A program made the position numbers and the translations under genes. Below, piece after piece: positions 8,287 to 16,540 of a stretch of DNA of 64,000 nucleotides. Position 1 is the first letter of the stretch. Each line of letters starts with the position of its first letter. Source of the stretch: Solimonas sp047605265 (GTDB lineage Bacteria > Pseudomonadota > Gammaproteobacteria > Nevskiales > Nevskiaceae). The notes under the pieces are model-generated. The model saw only the letters and a program-made list of their open reading frames with translations. It was not told the DNA's origin and did no database searches. The stretch lies in the NCBI GenBank assembly GCA_047605265.1, contig JASGFY010000003.1, positions 45,854-109,853 on the forward strand, written 5' to 3'.

Positions 8287-8550
8287 CTAGGCTAGCCCGG
8301 CTGCGCTCAGGCGGAACGCCAGTTCGGCCGACGCGATCGATGAAGTGCGGCCGTTTTCGTGTATCAGCGTCACCCGTCCGACTGCCGGGCTGACGACGAC
8401 ACCCTTGATGTCGCGGGCCCATTCCTCGAGCACCTTGCGGGCCCGCAGCACGGACGGTGCGTCGACGGCGGCGTGGCCGGTCGCTTCCACCTCCTTGTCG
8501 AGTTCGACAATCTGTCCGGCAGTGGCCTTGATCGATGCCTCGTTGCTCAT
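8287..8550 (-). CDS. Small hypothetical protein, 87 aa
   Basis: An 87-codon frame with an ATG start and a modest GAGG Shine-Dalgarno. The sequence (starting MSNEASIKATAGQIVELDKE) has a helical N-terminus with VLRARKVLEEWARDIKG in the middle, then strands such as VVVSPAVGRVTLIHENG. It has no signal peptide and no membrane segment. I do not recognise the family. Amino-acid composition is protein-like, with balanced charges and few Arg/Pro runs, unlike shadow frames in this DNA. It lies between the SDR operon and the tmRNA terminator. Probably a real gene, but this rests on coding character alone. Confidence 0.6.
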   Translation of the reverse strand: MSNEASIKATAGQIVELDKEVEATGHAAVDAPSVLRARKVLEEWARDIKGVVVSPAVGRVTLIHENGRTSSIASAELAFRLSAAGLA

Positions 8551-8592
8551 GCGCAGCCTCGTGGTCGTTGGATCGGATTCGTCAGCAAAACG

Positions 8593-8618
8593 AAAACCCC
8601 GCCGGCGGCGGGGTTTGC
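8593..8618 (-). terminator. Rho-independent terminator of ssrA
   Basis: Immediately downstream of the tmRNA 3' end on the minus strand, a GC-rich hairpin (AAACCCCGCC paired with GGCGGGGTTT around a short loop) is followed by a T-run. It has the layout of a classical intrinsic terminator. Confidence 0.85.
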
Positions 8619-8621
8619 AAT

Positions 8622-8976
8622 TGGTGGAGCTGGCGGGAATTGAACCCGCGTCCGCCAGATCGTAGCCCTCGGATCTACATGCTTAGCCCGATCTTTGATT
8701 TTCGTCGCTGGTTCCCGGACGGGCACGGAACGCCAGCACTTATCCCCTTAGGGTTTTAGCAGCTGGGCCAAGGGCGGGCTTCACTGCGATCCAATGAGAG
8801 TCGACGGTCGATCCAACCGGCATCGGAACCAGAAGGATGACCGCTCGCCGGAGTTAGGCGGCGAGGGCGTAGTTCGCGTCGTTCGCAACTAGCTTGGTTG
8901 TCACAAGTTTTACGAGGACATGACACCTCGGCATGCACCTCGGATTCCGTAACCAGCGTCGAAACCGGTCAGCCCC
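8622..8976 (-). ncRNA. ssrA: Transfer-messenger RNA (tmRNA)
   Basis: Rescues ribosomes stalled on broken mRNAs by acting as tRNA-Ala and then as template for a degradation tag. The 5' end GGGGCUG pairs with CAGCUCC next to the encoded 3' ACCA, making a seven-pair acceptor stem. The 5' region continues with the typical GACCGGTTTCGAC, and the 3' end has the T-arm GCGGGTTCAATTCCCGC. The tag frame runs from 8886 down to 8854: resume codon GCG, then a TAA stop, giving ANDANYALAA. The usual proteobacterial form is close to ANDENYALAA, so the fourth residue is Ala rather than Glu. smpB lies just upstream on the same strand. Confidence 0.96.
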
Positions 8977-9046
8977 GTGTGCGCTCTTAGTGTAGCAATA
9001 GATGGGGGCGTCTGGCGCCAGGGCAAGATCGATGGCTTCGGCGCTT

Positions 9047-9523
9047 TCAGGCCGAATGACGCATGATCCGGCCTTTTTCGCGCTGCCAGTCGCGCTCCTT
9101 GATGTCGGCGCGCTTGTCGTGTTCCTTCTTGCCTTTGGCCAGGCCGACCTCGAGCTTGGCGCGGCCTTTCTCCCAGTGCAGATCGAGCGGGATCAGCGTG
9201 TAGCCGGCGCGCTCGACCTTGCCGATCAGCGTCGCCAGCTGGCGCGCGTGCAGCAGCAACTTGCGCGTGCGCGTGGCGTCAGCGATCTCGTGCGTCGACG
9301 TCTGCTTCAGCGGCGTGAAGTGCGCGCCGATCAGCCAGGCTTCGCCGTTCTTGATGGTGACGTAGGCTTCGGCGATCTGCGCGCGGCCTGCGCGCAGGCT
9401 CTTGACCTCCCAGCCCTTGAGGACGAGGCCGGCCTCGTAGCGGTCTTCGATGAAGTACTCGAAGCGGGCGCGACGGTTGACGGCGATCGTGCGCTCGGGC
9501 GCGGCCGTTTCTTTTTTGCTCAT
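9047..9523 (-). CDS. smpB: SsrA-binding protein SmpB
   Basis: Binds tmRNA and places it in the empty A site of stalled ribosomes. The 158-aa protein shows the family signature: NRRARFEYFIEDRYEAGLVLKGWEVKSLRAG, the PLKQTSTHE region, LLLHARQL, and the basic C-terminal tail (WQREKGRIMRHSA) that enters the mRNA channel. It is encoded on the same strand as ssrA and about 70 bases upstream, so the two parts of the trans-translation system sit together. An AT-rich TATATAATT lies only a few bases before the ATG and divergently faces the transporter gene. Confidence 0.97.
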   Translation of the reverse strand: MSKKETAAPERTIAVNRRARFEYFIEDRYEAGLVLKGWEVKSLRAGRAQIAEAYVTIKNGEAWLIGAHFTPLKQTSTHEIADATRTRKLLLHARQLATLIGKVERAGYTLIPLDLHWEKGRAKLEVGLAKGKKEHDKRADIKERDWQREKGRIMRHSA

Positions 9524-9567
9524 GCATCAATTATATAGAGGTGCCCATGGCCAGCTAGACTAATTGG

Positions 9568-10953
9568 ATGAACATTCGAGAGAGCAGCTACGGCTACTGG
9601 AGCTCACCCGGTGCCTTCCTGTGGGTGGCGGTCGGCGCGATGCTGGGCGTCGGCAACGCCATGCGCCTGCCGGGCCTGATGGCCGAGTACGGCGGCGTGC
9701 TTTTCCTCGGCGTCTATCTGCTCGGCGTACTGCTGGTCGGCCTGCCGCTGCTGATCGCTGAGTGGATGCTGGGCCGCTGGATGCGCGACGACCTGATCGC
9801 CGGCTTCGCGCGCCTCGCCGAGACAGCCAGGGCGAAGAAGATCTGGGTCGCGATCGGCGGCCTGGCCTTGCTGACGGCCGGACTGATCCTGTCTTACTAC
9901 AGCGTGATCGCCGGCTGGAGCCTCGCCTATGCGTTCCGCGCCGGCAGCGGCCTGTTCGGGCAGCTGACGGCCGACGGCGCGAGCCAGGTGTTCCTCGAAC
10001 TGGCGCAGGATCCGGAGCGTTCTCTGTCCTGGCATACGCTTTTCGTCCTTGCCGCGTGCATCGTCGTCTCGCACGGTTTTCGCGAAGGCGTCGAGCGCGC
10101 GTCGCGCGGACTCGTGCCGTTCGCGATCGTCATCGTGCTGCTGATGTGCTGGTACGCGTTCCGCCATGGCGATGCCCGCGCGGCGTGGGAGATGGTTTTC
10201 GCGCCGCATCCCGAAAAGCTCGGCTGGCGCGGCATGATGGAAGCGCTGCACCATGCGTTTTTTACGCTGGGCCTCGGCATGGGCGTGATGATGGGCGTGG
10301 GCAGCTATCTGCCCGTCGACGCACCCTTGCGCCGCATCGCGCTGACGGTGGTGCTCGCCGACACGGCGTTCAGTCTGCTCGTCGGCTTGGCCGTGCTGGC
10401 CATCGTGCTCGGCGCCGGCCTCGAGCCGGCGTCCGGCATCACGCTGATGTTCCAGACCCTGCCGCGCGCGACGAGCGACGATCTCGGCGGCTCGCTGTTC
10501 GCGGTCGGCCTCTATCTGATGAGCTTCATCGTGACGATGACCTCGGCGACGGCGATGCTCGAGCCGCTGAGCCGCTATTTCATGGATCGCCAGCGCTGGA
10601 CGCGCGTGTTCGCGGCGACCTGCGCGGCGTTGCTGATCTGGTTCATCGGCCTCGGCACGCTGCTGTCGTTCAGCGTGCTGCAGGATCTGCGCCTGCTGGG
10701 CCGCAATTTCTTCGAGTGGGTGCAATGGTTGACGACGAGCTGGTTCGCCCCTGTCGACGGTCTGTTGATTTGCGTGTTCGTCGTCAGCATCATGCCGCGC
10801 GAACTGGTCCGCAGCTTGTGGGGAGAATCGCGGCAGTGGCTGTATCCGGCATGGTTCGCGATGCTGCGCTACCCGGCGCGCCTCGGCCTGATCGCCGTGC
10901 TCGCTTATTCGACCGGCCTGCTCGACTGGCTCGTGTCGCTGTGGGAGAAATGA
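9568..10953 (+). CDS. Neurotransmitter:sodium symporter (NSS) family transporter
   Basis: Inner-membrane Na+-coupled transporter, probably for an amino acid or related amine. The 461-aa protein has the LeuT-fold signature in the first helix (GAMLGVGNAMRLPG, with the unwound Gly-rich segment that binds sodium and substrate) and about 11-12 hydrophobic helices, for example VAIGGLALLTAGLILSYYSV and LYLMSFIVTMTSATAMLE. Bacterial NSS proteins of this size are typical. It is divergent from smpB with a gap of only 44 bases. The substrate cannot be read from the sequence. ratA begins one base after its stop, which suggests co-transcription. Confidence 0.9.
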   Translation: MNIRESSYGYWSSPGAFLWVAVGAMLGVGNAMRLPGLMAEYGGVLFLGVYLLGVLLVGLPLLIAEWMLGRWMRDDLIAGFARLAETARAKKIWVAIGGLALLTAGLILSYYSVIAGWSLAYAFRAGSGLFGQLTADGASQVFLELAQDPERSLSWHTLFVLAACIVVSHGFREGVERASRGLVPFAIVIVLLMCWYAFRHGDARAAWEMVFAPHPEKLGWRGMMEALHHAFFTLGLGMGVMMGVGSYLPVDAPLRRIALTVVLADTAFSLLVGLAVLAIVLGAGLEPASGITLMFQTLPRATSDDLGGSLFAVGLYLMSFIVTMTSATAMLEPLSRYFMDRQRWTRVFAATCAALLIWFIGLGTLLSFSVLQDLRLLGRNFFEWVQWLTTSWFAPVDGLLICVFVVSIMPRELVRSLWGESRQWLYPAWFAMLRYPARLGLIAVLAYSTGLLDWLVSLWEK

Positions 10954-10954
10954 T

Positions 10955-11392
10955 TTGCGGTCCTTGCAACGTTCGAGTCTGCTCAAATACCGCGCGCAGG
11001 ACATTTACCGGCTGGTCGGCGATATCGAGGCCTATCCGCATTTCGTGCCCGGTTGCGTATCGGCGACGGTCGAGCGCAGCGACGGCGCGCAGGTGCGCGC
11101 CCGGCTCGGCTTTCGCGTCAAAGGGCTCAGCGACAGCTTCGCCACCGAGAACCTGCACGATGACGGCCACCGCATCCACATGCGCCTGCTCGACGGGCCG
11201 TTCCGCTCGCTGCAGGGGCACTGGCACTTCCAGCCGCTCGGCGAAACGGCGTGCAAGGTGTCGCTGCGGATCGATCTCGATTTCGGCAACCGCCTGATGG
11301 AGGCAACGCTCGGACCTTGGATCGACCGCGCCGTCGGTTCGGTGATGGACGCGTTCCGGCTGCGTGCCGAATCTCTGTATGGCCGCGCCTGA
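10955..11392 (+). CDS. ratA: RatA/COQ10-like START-domain protein
   Basis: A 145-aa SRPBCC (START-like) protein. Homologues are described in E. coli as the ribosome association toxin RatA and in eukaryotes as the ubiquinone-binding COQ10. Diagnostic features are DIYRLVGDIEAYPHFVPGC near the start, LGFRVKGLSDSFATEN in the middle and LRIDLDFGNRLMEA near the end. The start appears to be TTG, two bases after the transporter's stop. It overlaps the next gene (rnfH), as is usual for this pair. The ancestral function, lipid/quinone binding or ribosome interaction, cannot be decided here. Confidence 0.92.
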   Translation: MRSLQRSSLLKYRAQDIYRLVGDIEAYPHFVPGCVSATVERSDGAQVRARLGFRVKGLSDSFATENLHDDGHRIHMRLLDGPFRSLQGHWHFQPLGETACKVSLRIDLDFGNRLMEATLGPWIDRAVGSVMDAFRLRAESLYGRA

Positions 11393-11672
11393 ACTGCGGA
11401 TCGAAGTCGTCTGCGCGCTGCCGGGCCGGCAGCGGCTCAAAGCCCTAGCGGTCAGCGAGGGCACGACCGTCGCCGAAGCGGTGGCGGCATCCGGTCTGCT
11501 CGCCGAGTTTCCGGAAATCGATCCGGCGCGCGCCGCGCTCGGGGTCTTCGGGCGCGTGGTCGACGCCACGCGGCCGGTATGCGATGGAGAGCGCGTCGAA
11601 ATCTACCGGCCGCTGCAGGTCGATCCGAAGGCGGCGCGGCGCGAGCGCGCGCGGCGCTCGCGCCAACGCTGA
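11379..11672 (+). CDS. rnfH: RnfH family ubiquitin-like protein (RatB)
   Basis: A 97-aa beta-grasp protein of unknown biochemical function that habitually follows ratA. It shows the family's opening strand (LRIEVVCALPGRQRLKALAV), TTVAEAV, GVFGRVVDATRPVCDGERVEIYRPL and a basic C-terminus (RRERARRSRQR). I chose the ATG at 11379, which overlaps the end of ratA; an in-frame ATG five codons earlier is possible. It converges on bamE with a 25-base gap and no obvious terminator hairpin. Confidence 0.9.
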   Translation: MAAPELRIEVVCALPGRQRLKALAVSEGTTVAEAVAASGLLAEFPEIDPARAALGVFGRVVDATRPVCDGERVEIYRPLQVDPKAARRERARRSRQR

Positions 11673-11697
11673 CGCGCGGCGGCTCCGGGTTTCCGGC

Positions 11698-12138
11698 TTA
11701 GGGTTGTTGCCCCGGCGGCGTCACGGTGACGCCGCTCGGCCGGTCGCCGCCGCCGCGCGCCGCGTCCTTGGCGTCCTTCTTCTCTTCCTTGAGGATGGTG
11801 TTGACGTCCGGCGACTCGATCGCCTTGGTGTCGCCGGTCGCCGTCGCGCCGTCCATGCGCGCCAGCGAGTCGCCTTCGAAATACAGGCTAACGATGCGCT
11901 CGGTGACGTCGCCGCGCGGCGACTTGTAGTAGCCGACGTAATCCCAGCGATCCGGCAGGAACGCGCTCGCCGCGATCGGCGTGCCCATCAGATAGTGAAC
12001 CTGCTCGTGCGTCATGCCGGTCTTGAGCTGGTCCAACTGCTGCTGTTCGATGACGTTGCCCTGGCGGGTCGGCAACTTGTAGATGATCGAACAGGCCGAC
12101 AGCGCGAGGGCTGCGGAAACAATAAAAAGGGCACGCAT
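11698..12138 (-). CDS. bamE: Outer-membrane protein assembly factor BamE
   Basis: Outer-membrane lipoprotein of the beta-barrel assembly machine. The 146-aa protein begins with a lipoprotein signal ending in the lipobox LSAC (Cys16), then the SmpA/OmlA fold: LPTRQGNVIEQQQLDQLKTG, MTHEQVHYLMGTP, RWDYVGYYKSPRGD and VSLYFEGDSLARM. A charged, flexible C-terminal extension (KEEKKDAKDA...) is longer than in E. coli BamE. It is divergent from fur, the conserved arrangement in many Proteobacteria. Confidence 0.95.
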   Translation of the reverse strand: MRALFIVSAALALSACSIIYKLPTRQGNVIEQQQLDQLKTGMTHEQVHYLMGTPIAASAFLPDRWDYVGYYKSPRGDVTERIVSLYFEGDSLARMDGATATGDTKAIESPDVNTILKEEKKDAKDAARGGGDRPSGVTVTPPGQQP

Positions 12139-12209
12139 CGGGGTCGCTGGGCTTGCTGCAAAAAAATGAGCGCCGATAATAGCGTAAACCCCGCCCAGCG
12201 CCAGAGACC

Positions 12210-12626
12210 ATGGAATCCGCCGACCTTCGCAATGCTGGCCTGAAAGTGACCCTGCCGCGCCTGAAGATCCTCGAAATGCTCGAGAGCAGCGACGCGCGCC
12301 ATCTTTCGGCCGAAGACATCTACCGCCGCCTGATCGACCTCAACGAGGACGTCGGCCTGGCGACCGTTTACCGCGTCCTCACGCAGTTCGAGGCCGCCGG
12401 TCTCGTCCGCCGCCACAACTTCGAGGGTGGCCATGCCGTTTTCGAGCTGGAGCGCGGTCCGCACCACGACCACATGGTTCGTCTCGATACCGGCGAAGTG
12501 ATCGAGTTCGTCAGCGAAGAGATCGAGAAGCTGCAGCGGCAGATTGCCGACAGGCACGGCCTCATCGTCGAAGAGCACAGCCTGGTGCTGTACGTGCGGC
12601 CGAAGTCGGCGGCCAAAGTCAGCTAG
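12210..12626 (+). CDS. fur: Ferric uptake regulator Fur
   Basis: Iron-dependent repressor of 138 aa. The winged helix includes LKVTLPRLKILEML and DVGLATVYRVLTQFEAAGLV, and the metal-binding hinge has HLSAEDIYRRL and GPHHDHMVRLDTGEVIEF. In E. coli Fur that last stretch contains a CxxC pair for structural zinc; here the two positions are Val and Thr, so the site is absent, as in some pseudomonad-type Fur proteins, which keep at most one Cys. No clear Fur box was seen in the bamE-fur gap. Its stop overlaps the recN stop by three bases. Confidence 0.96.
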   Translation: MESADLRNAGLKVTLPRLKILEMLESSDARHLSAEDIYRRLIDLNEDVGLATVYRVLTQFEAAGLVRRHNFEGGHAVFELERGPHHDHMVRLDTGEVIEFVSEEIEKLQRQIADRHGLIVEEHSLVLYVRPKSAAKVS

Positions 12627-14305
12627 GACGCGGCCGCACGGCGCAACAGATCGCGGGCGTGCTCGAGCGCGGCGGGTGAGATCTCGACGCCGCCCTGCAT
12701 GCGCGCGATTTCCTCGATGCGCCCCTGCACGCCGAGCGCCGCGACGCGCGTGTAGGTCTGCGCCTTGATCACTTCCTTGCGGATCGCGAAATGCGCGTGG
12801 CCCTGCGCCGCCACCTGGGCGAGGTGGGTGACGCTCATGACCTGTCGCTGCGCGCCGAGCGCGCGCAGCTGCTGGCCGACGATCTCGGCGACGCCGCCGC
12901 TGATGCCGGCGTCGACCTCGTCGAAGATCATCGTCGCCGCGCCATGCCGGGCGAGCGCCGCGACCTGGATCGCCAGCGAGACGCGTGACAGCTCGCCACC
13001 AGACGCGACCTTGGCGAGCGGCCGCGCCGGCTGGCCGGGATTCGCCGAGAAATCGAAGCGCACGGCATCGGTGCCGTGCGCGCGCACCGGCGCGGCGACA
13101 TCGGTTTCCACGGCGACGACGAACTGCGCGTTTGGCATGCCCAGCGTGCGCGCGATGGCGGTGACCGCGTCGCCGAAACGTTTGGCGGCGCGCCGACGTT
13201 CGGCGCCCAGCCTGGCGGCGGCCTCGTCGTAGCGCCGGCGCGCGGCGTCGCGCGCGCGTTCGAGTTCTTCGAGCTTGCCGGCGGCGTTCGCCGATTCCTC
13301 GTACCGCGCGCGCAGGCTCTGCAGGTGCGCGCCCAGCTCGGCCGGTTTCAGGCGGTGCTTGCGCGCCAGATCGTGGACGGCGCCGAGCCGGCGTTCGACC
13401 TCGGCGAGCCGTTCCGGATCGAGCTCGAGTTTGTCGAGCACGCGTCGTGCGCCGTCGGCGGCGTCGCGGATCAGCGCGAGCGCGCTTTCGGTCGCGTCGA
13501 GCGCATCGCGGAAGCCGTCGTGCAGCGGCACCAGACCGGCGAGCAGGGCCTGCGCGCCGCCGATCTGGTCGTAGATGCTGTTCTCGCCGCCGTACAGCCG
13601 TTCCTGCACCTGCTCGCCTTCGCCGAGCAGGCGGCCGGCGTGGGCGAGCTGGCGGTGCTCGGCTTCGAGTTCGTCGAGTTCGCCGTCGCCGAGCGCGAGC
13701 GCTTCGAGTTCGCCGATCTGGAAGCGCAGGAAGTCGGTCTGCGCCGGATCGCGGCTGCCGGCGGCGCGCAGCCGTTCGAGCGCGCGCTCGGCGTCGCCGT
13801 GCGCCTGCGCGGCAGCGGCGACCGCGTCGAGCGTCGCCGCGCCGCAGCCGTAAGCGTCGAGCGCGTCGCGCTGCCTGTCGGTGCGCAGCAGGGTCTGGCT
13901 CTCCGACTGGCCGAAGATCTCGATCAGCCGCTCGCCGAGTTCGCGCAGCTGGCCGGCATTGACCGGCGCACCGTTGACGAACGCGCGCGTGCGGCCCTCG
14001 GCGTAGACGACGCGGCGGATGACGAGTAGGGCCGGATCGTCGGCATCCGCCAGCTCGTGCTCGGCGAGCCAGCGGCGTGCCGCGGTGGTCTGCTCGAGTT
14101 CGAAGCTCGCGCTGATCTCGGCTTTTTCCTGGCCGGCGCGGACCAGGGCGGCGTCGGCGCGCAGGCCGATCGCCAGGCCGATCGCATCAATCAGGATCGA
14201 CTTGCCGGCGCCGGTCTCGCCGGTCAGAACAGTGAAGCCGGCGGCGAAGTCGAGGTCCACTGCATCAATGATCGCAAGATTACGAATAGATATATTTTTC
14301 AGCAT
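12623..14305 (-). CDS. recN: DNA repair protein RecN
   Basis: SMC-like ATPase acting in double-strand-break repair. The 560-aa protein has Walker A near the N-terminus (VLTGETGAGKSILIDAIGLA), a long coiled-coil-forming middle rich in Ala/Glu/Arg, the signature ASGGELSRVSLAIQV and Walker B MIFDEVDAGISGG, followed by the H-loop region VTHLAQVAAQGH. Length is normal for the family. It is co-directional with nadK, which ends ten bases upstream, and is probably co-transcribed with it. Large open frames on the opposite strand here are shadows. Confidence 0.97.
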   Translation of the reverse strand: MLKNISIRNLAIIDAVDLDFAAGFTVLTGETGAGKSILIDAIGLAIGLRADAALVRAGQEKAEISASFELEQTTAARRWLAEHELADADDPALLVIRRVVYAEGRTRAFVNGAPVNAGQLRELGERLIEIFGQSESQTLLRTDRQRDALDAYGCGAATLDAVAAAAQAHGDAERALERLRAAGSRDPAQTDFLRFQIGELEALALGDGELDELEAEHRQLAHAGRLLGEGEQVQERLYGGENSIYDQIGGAQALLAGLVPLHDGFRDALDATESALALIRDAADGARRVLDKLELDPERLAEVERRLGAVHDLARKHRLKPAELGAHLQSLRARYEESANAAGKLEELERARDAARRRYDEAAARLGAERRRAAKRFGDAVTAIARTLGMPNAQFVVAVETDVAAPVRAHGTDAVRFDFSANPGQPARPLAKVASGGELSRVSLAIQVAALARHGAATMIFDEVDAGISGGVAEIVGQQLRALGAQRQVMSVTHLAQVAAQGHAHFAIRKEVIKAQTYTRVAALGVQGRIEEIARMQGGVEISPAALEHARDLLRRAAAS

Positions 14306-14315
14306 CTTGGCGTTC

Positions 14316-15230
14316 TTACTTGATGTCGCTTTCAGTGCCGTGCCTGCTGTTGAGCGCTGGTCCGCGGCCCCAGTGCAATTTGTTGCGCAGGATATTGAAG
14401 TACGAGTACTGCCGAGGATGTACGAGGTTCAGGCGGAAGTCCGCTTCGCGGACCTCGAAGGACTCGCCGGCGTGCAGCGTTTCCGCGGTCTGGCCGTCGC
14501 AGGTGTACATCGCCACCGTGTTCGGCGCGCCGCGCAGGGTGATGCGCACGGTCTGCCGGCTCGACACGACAATCGGGCGGTCGGACAGGGTGTGCGGACA
14601 GATCGGCACCAGCGTCAGCGCGTCGAGCCCCGGATGCACGACCGGGCCGCCGCCGGACAGGGCATAGGCCGTCGAGCCGGTCGGCGTGGCGACGATGAAG
14701 CCGTCGGCGCGGTGCTGCGAGATGAATTCGCCGTCGAGCCAGGTTTCGAACTCGAGCATGCGGATCGCCGCCTGGTTGCGGATGACGACGTCGTTCACGG
14801 CGAGCCGCGCCGGCAGCGCGCGCTTTTCCCGGAGCAGCCGCGTCGACAGCAGCAGGCGCTGTTCGCGCACGTATTCGCCGGCGAACACGGCGCCCAGCGC
14901 CTCGCGCATCTCCGCCGGCGGTACGTCGACCATGAAGCCGAGGCGTCCCTGGTTGATGCCGAGCAGGGCGACGCCGGCCGGCGCCAGGTCGCGCGCCGCC
15001 GAGAGCAGCGTGCCGTCGCCGCCGACGACGATGACCAGATCGCAGCGTCCCATGTCCTTGCGCGGCAGGCGCTCGACGTCCGCCGGCAGCTCGTGGCCGT
15101 GCAGGCTCGCGTCCTCGACATAGATCTTCCGGCCGAGCGCGCGCAGCACCTCGAGCAACTGCAGCAGCGTGCCGTCCGCCTGCGGATCGCGCCGCTTGCC
15201 GACGACACCGACGATCTTGAAATGATGCAT
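14316..15230 (-). CDS. nadK: NAD kinase
   Basis: Phosphorylates NAD+ to NADP+ in the cytoplasm. The 304-aa protein starts MHHFKIVGVVGKRRDPQADG and has the GGDG motif (VIVVGGDGTLLSAAR), LGINQGRLGFMVD, and the conserved TPTGSTAYALSGGGPVVHP that contributes to NAD binding. The open frame extends 41 codons upstream, but the conserved start is the ATG at 15230. It is divergent from hrcA with about 110 bases between the starts, and precedes recN. Confidence 0.97.
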   Translation of the reverse strand: MHHFKIVGVVGKRRDPQADGTLLQLLEVLRALGRKIYVEDASLHGHELPADVERLPRKDMGRCDLVIVVGGDGTLLSAARDLAPAGVALLGINQGRLGFMVDVPPAEMREALGAVFAGEYVREQRLLLSTRLLREKRALPARLAVNDVVIRNQAAIRMLEFETWLDGEFISQHRADGFIVATPTGSTAYALSGGGPVVHPGLDALTLVPICPHTLSDRPIVVSSRQTVRITLRGAPNTVAMYTCDGQTAETLHAGESFEVREADFRLNLVHPRQYSYFNILRNKLHWGRGPALNSRHGTESDIK

Positions 15231-15344
15231 CCCGCGAAAATCCCCGAGCACTTCGCGGAAAGTTATCACGAATGCCCCCGAGCGCCTTCGCGAATCCCGG
15301 CTCAGCCTATTGAAAAGACGCCGGAAAACCTGCACTTTTGCAAT

Positions 15345-16382
15345 ATGCCGCAAGCCTTAGACCCGCGCGCCGCCGAGCTGCTGAAGCTGCTCGTCGAGCG
15401 CTACATCCACGACGGCCAGCCGGTCGGCTCGCGCACGCTGTCGCGCATGTTCAATCCGGGCCTGTCGAGCGCGACGATCCGCAACGTCATGGCCGATCTC
15501 GACGATCTTGGCTTCGTCGCCTCGCCGCACACCTCGGCTGGGCGCGTGCCGACGACGCGCGGCTATCGCTACTTCGTCGACGCGCTGCTGTCGCCGGAAC
15601 CGCTGTCCGCCAACGAGCAGGATCTGATCGCCGAGGAGCTGCTGCCCGGCGACCGTTCGCCGGTCGATCTCGTGCAGGCGGCGTCGAACCTGCTGTCGCA
15701 GATGTCGAAGATGGCCGGCGTCGTCACCGTGCCACGGCGCAATTTCACGGTGCTGCGGCGCATCGATTTTCTGCCGCTGTCCGGCAACCGCGTGCTGGCG
15801 ATCCTCGTCGTCAACCGGCACGAGGTGCAGAACCGCATCATCAACACCGAGCGCCCGTACGGCGCCGACGAGCTCGAGCGCTACGCCAACGTGCTGAATG
15901 AGCATTTCGCCGGGCGCGACCTCATCAGCCTGCGCCAGGCACTGGTCCAGGAGGCCGCGGAGGCGCAGGCGCACGTCAACCAGCTGCTGCGCGAGGCGGC
16001 GGCGATGGCCGAGCAGGCCCTGCGGCCGCAGGGCGGTGGCGATTACGTCGTCGCCGGGCGTCCGAACCTGATGGGCTTCCAGGAGCTCGCCGACGTGCAG
16101 CGCTTGCGCGGCCTGTTCGAGGCGCTCGACACCAAGCGCGATCTGCTGCACCTGTTCGACCAGTGCCTCGGCGCCGACCGCGTGCAACTGTTCATCGGCG
16201 ACGAGTCCGGCTACCGCGTGCTCGACGAGTGCAGCGTCGTCACCGCGCCGTACTACGTCGACGGCAAGGTCGCCGGCATCCTCGGCGTCATCGGGCCGAC
16301 GCGCATGGCCTATCACCGCATCATCCCGATCGTGCGCGAGACGGCGCGCCTGCTCACGGCGGGCTTGAACGGCGAGTCCTGA
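15345..16382 (+). CDS. hrcA: Heat-inducible transcription repressor HrcA
   Basis: Repressor that binds CIRCE elements upstream of chaperone genes and is stabilised by GroEL. The 345-aa protein has the N-terminal winged helix (LLKLLVERYIHDGQPVGSRT, then SSATIRNVMADLDDLGF and SPHTSAGRVPTTRGYRYFVD) and the C-terminal GAF-like part (YYVDGKVAGILGVIGPTRM). It lies upstream of grpE-dnaK on the same strand. I could not find a CIRCE inverted repeat before hrcA, grpE, dnaK or dnaJ, so its local targets are unclear and may be groESL elsewhere. Confidence 0.97.
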   Translation: MPQALDPRAAELLKLLVERYIHDGQPVGSRTLSRMFNPGLSSATIRNVMADLDDLGFVASPHTSAGRVPTTRGYRYFVDALLSPEPLSANEQDLIAEELLPGDRSPVDLVQAASNLLSQMSKMAGVVTVPRRNFTVLRRIDFLPLSGNRVLAILVVNRHEVQNRIINTERPYGADELERYANVLNEHFAGRDLISLRQALVQEAAEAQAHVNQLLREAAAMAEQALRPQGGGDYVVAGRPNLMGFQELADVQRLRGLFEALDTKRDLLHLFDQCLGADRVQLFIGDESGYRVLDECSVVTAPYYVDGKVAGILGVIGPTRMAYHRIIPIVRETARLLTAGLNGES

Positions 16383-16540
16383 GCCTCCAGTAAACCGGCT
16401 GGCATGACGGCCGACGGGACGGCTGGCGCGGCCGCGATTGCCGCGGTTTCGCCACAGCGATCCGCTGGCTATCATGGCGCCCCCTCGCGGCCGGCCGGCC
16501 GCAGGGATTTTTTCCTCGCCATTCAAGACCGATTGCCCTT

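Noticed and set aside
8622..8660. tRNA gene suggested by a T-arm and CCA end
   Set aside because: It is the 3' end of tmRNA; the acceptor pairs with a 5' end about 350 bases away.
12765..14029. Several plus-strand open frames opposite recN
   Set aside because: They have shadow composition, and the minus strand carries an unambiguous RecN.
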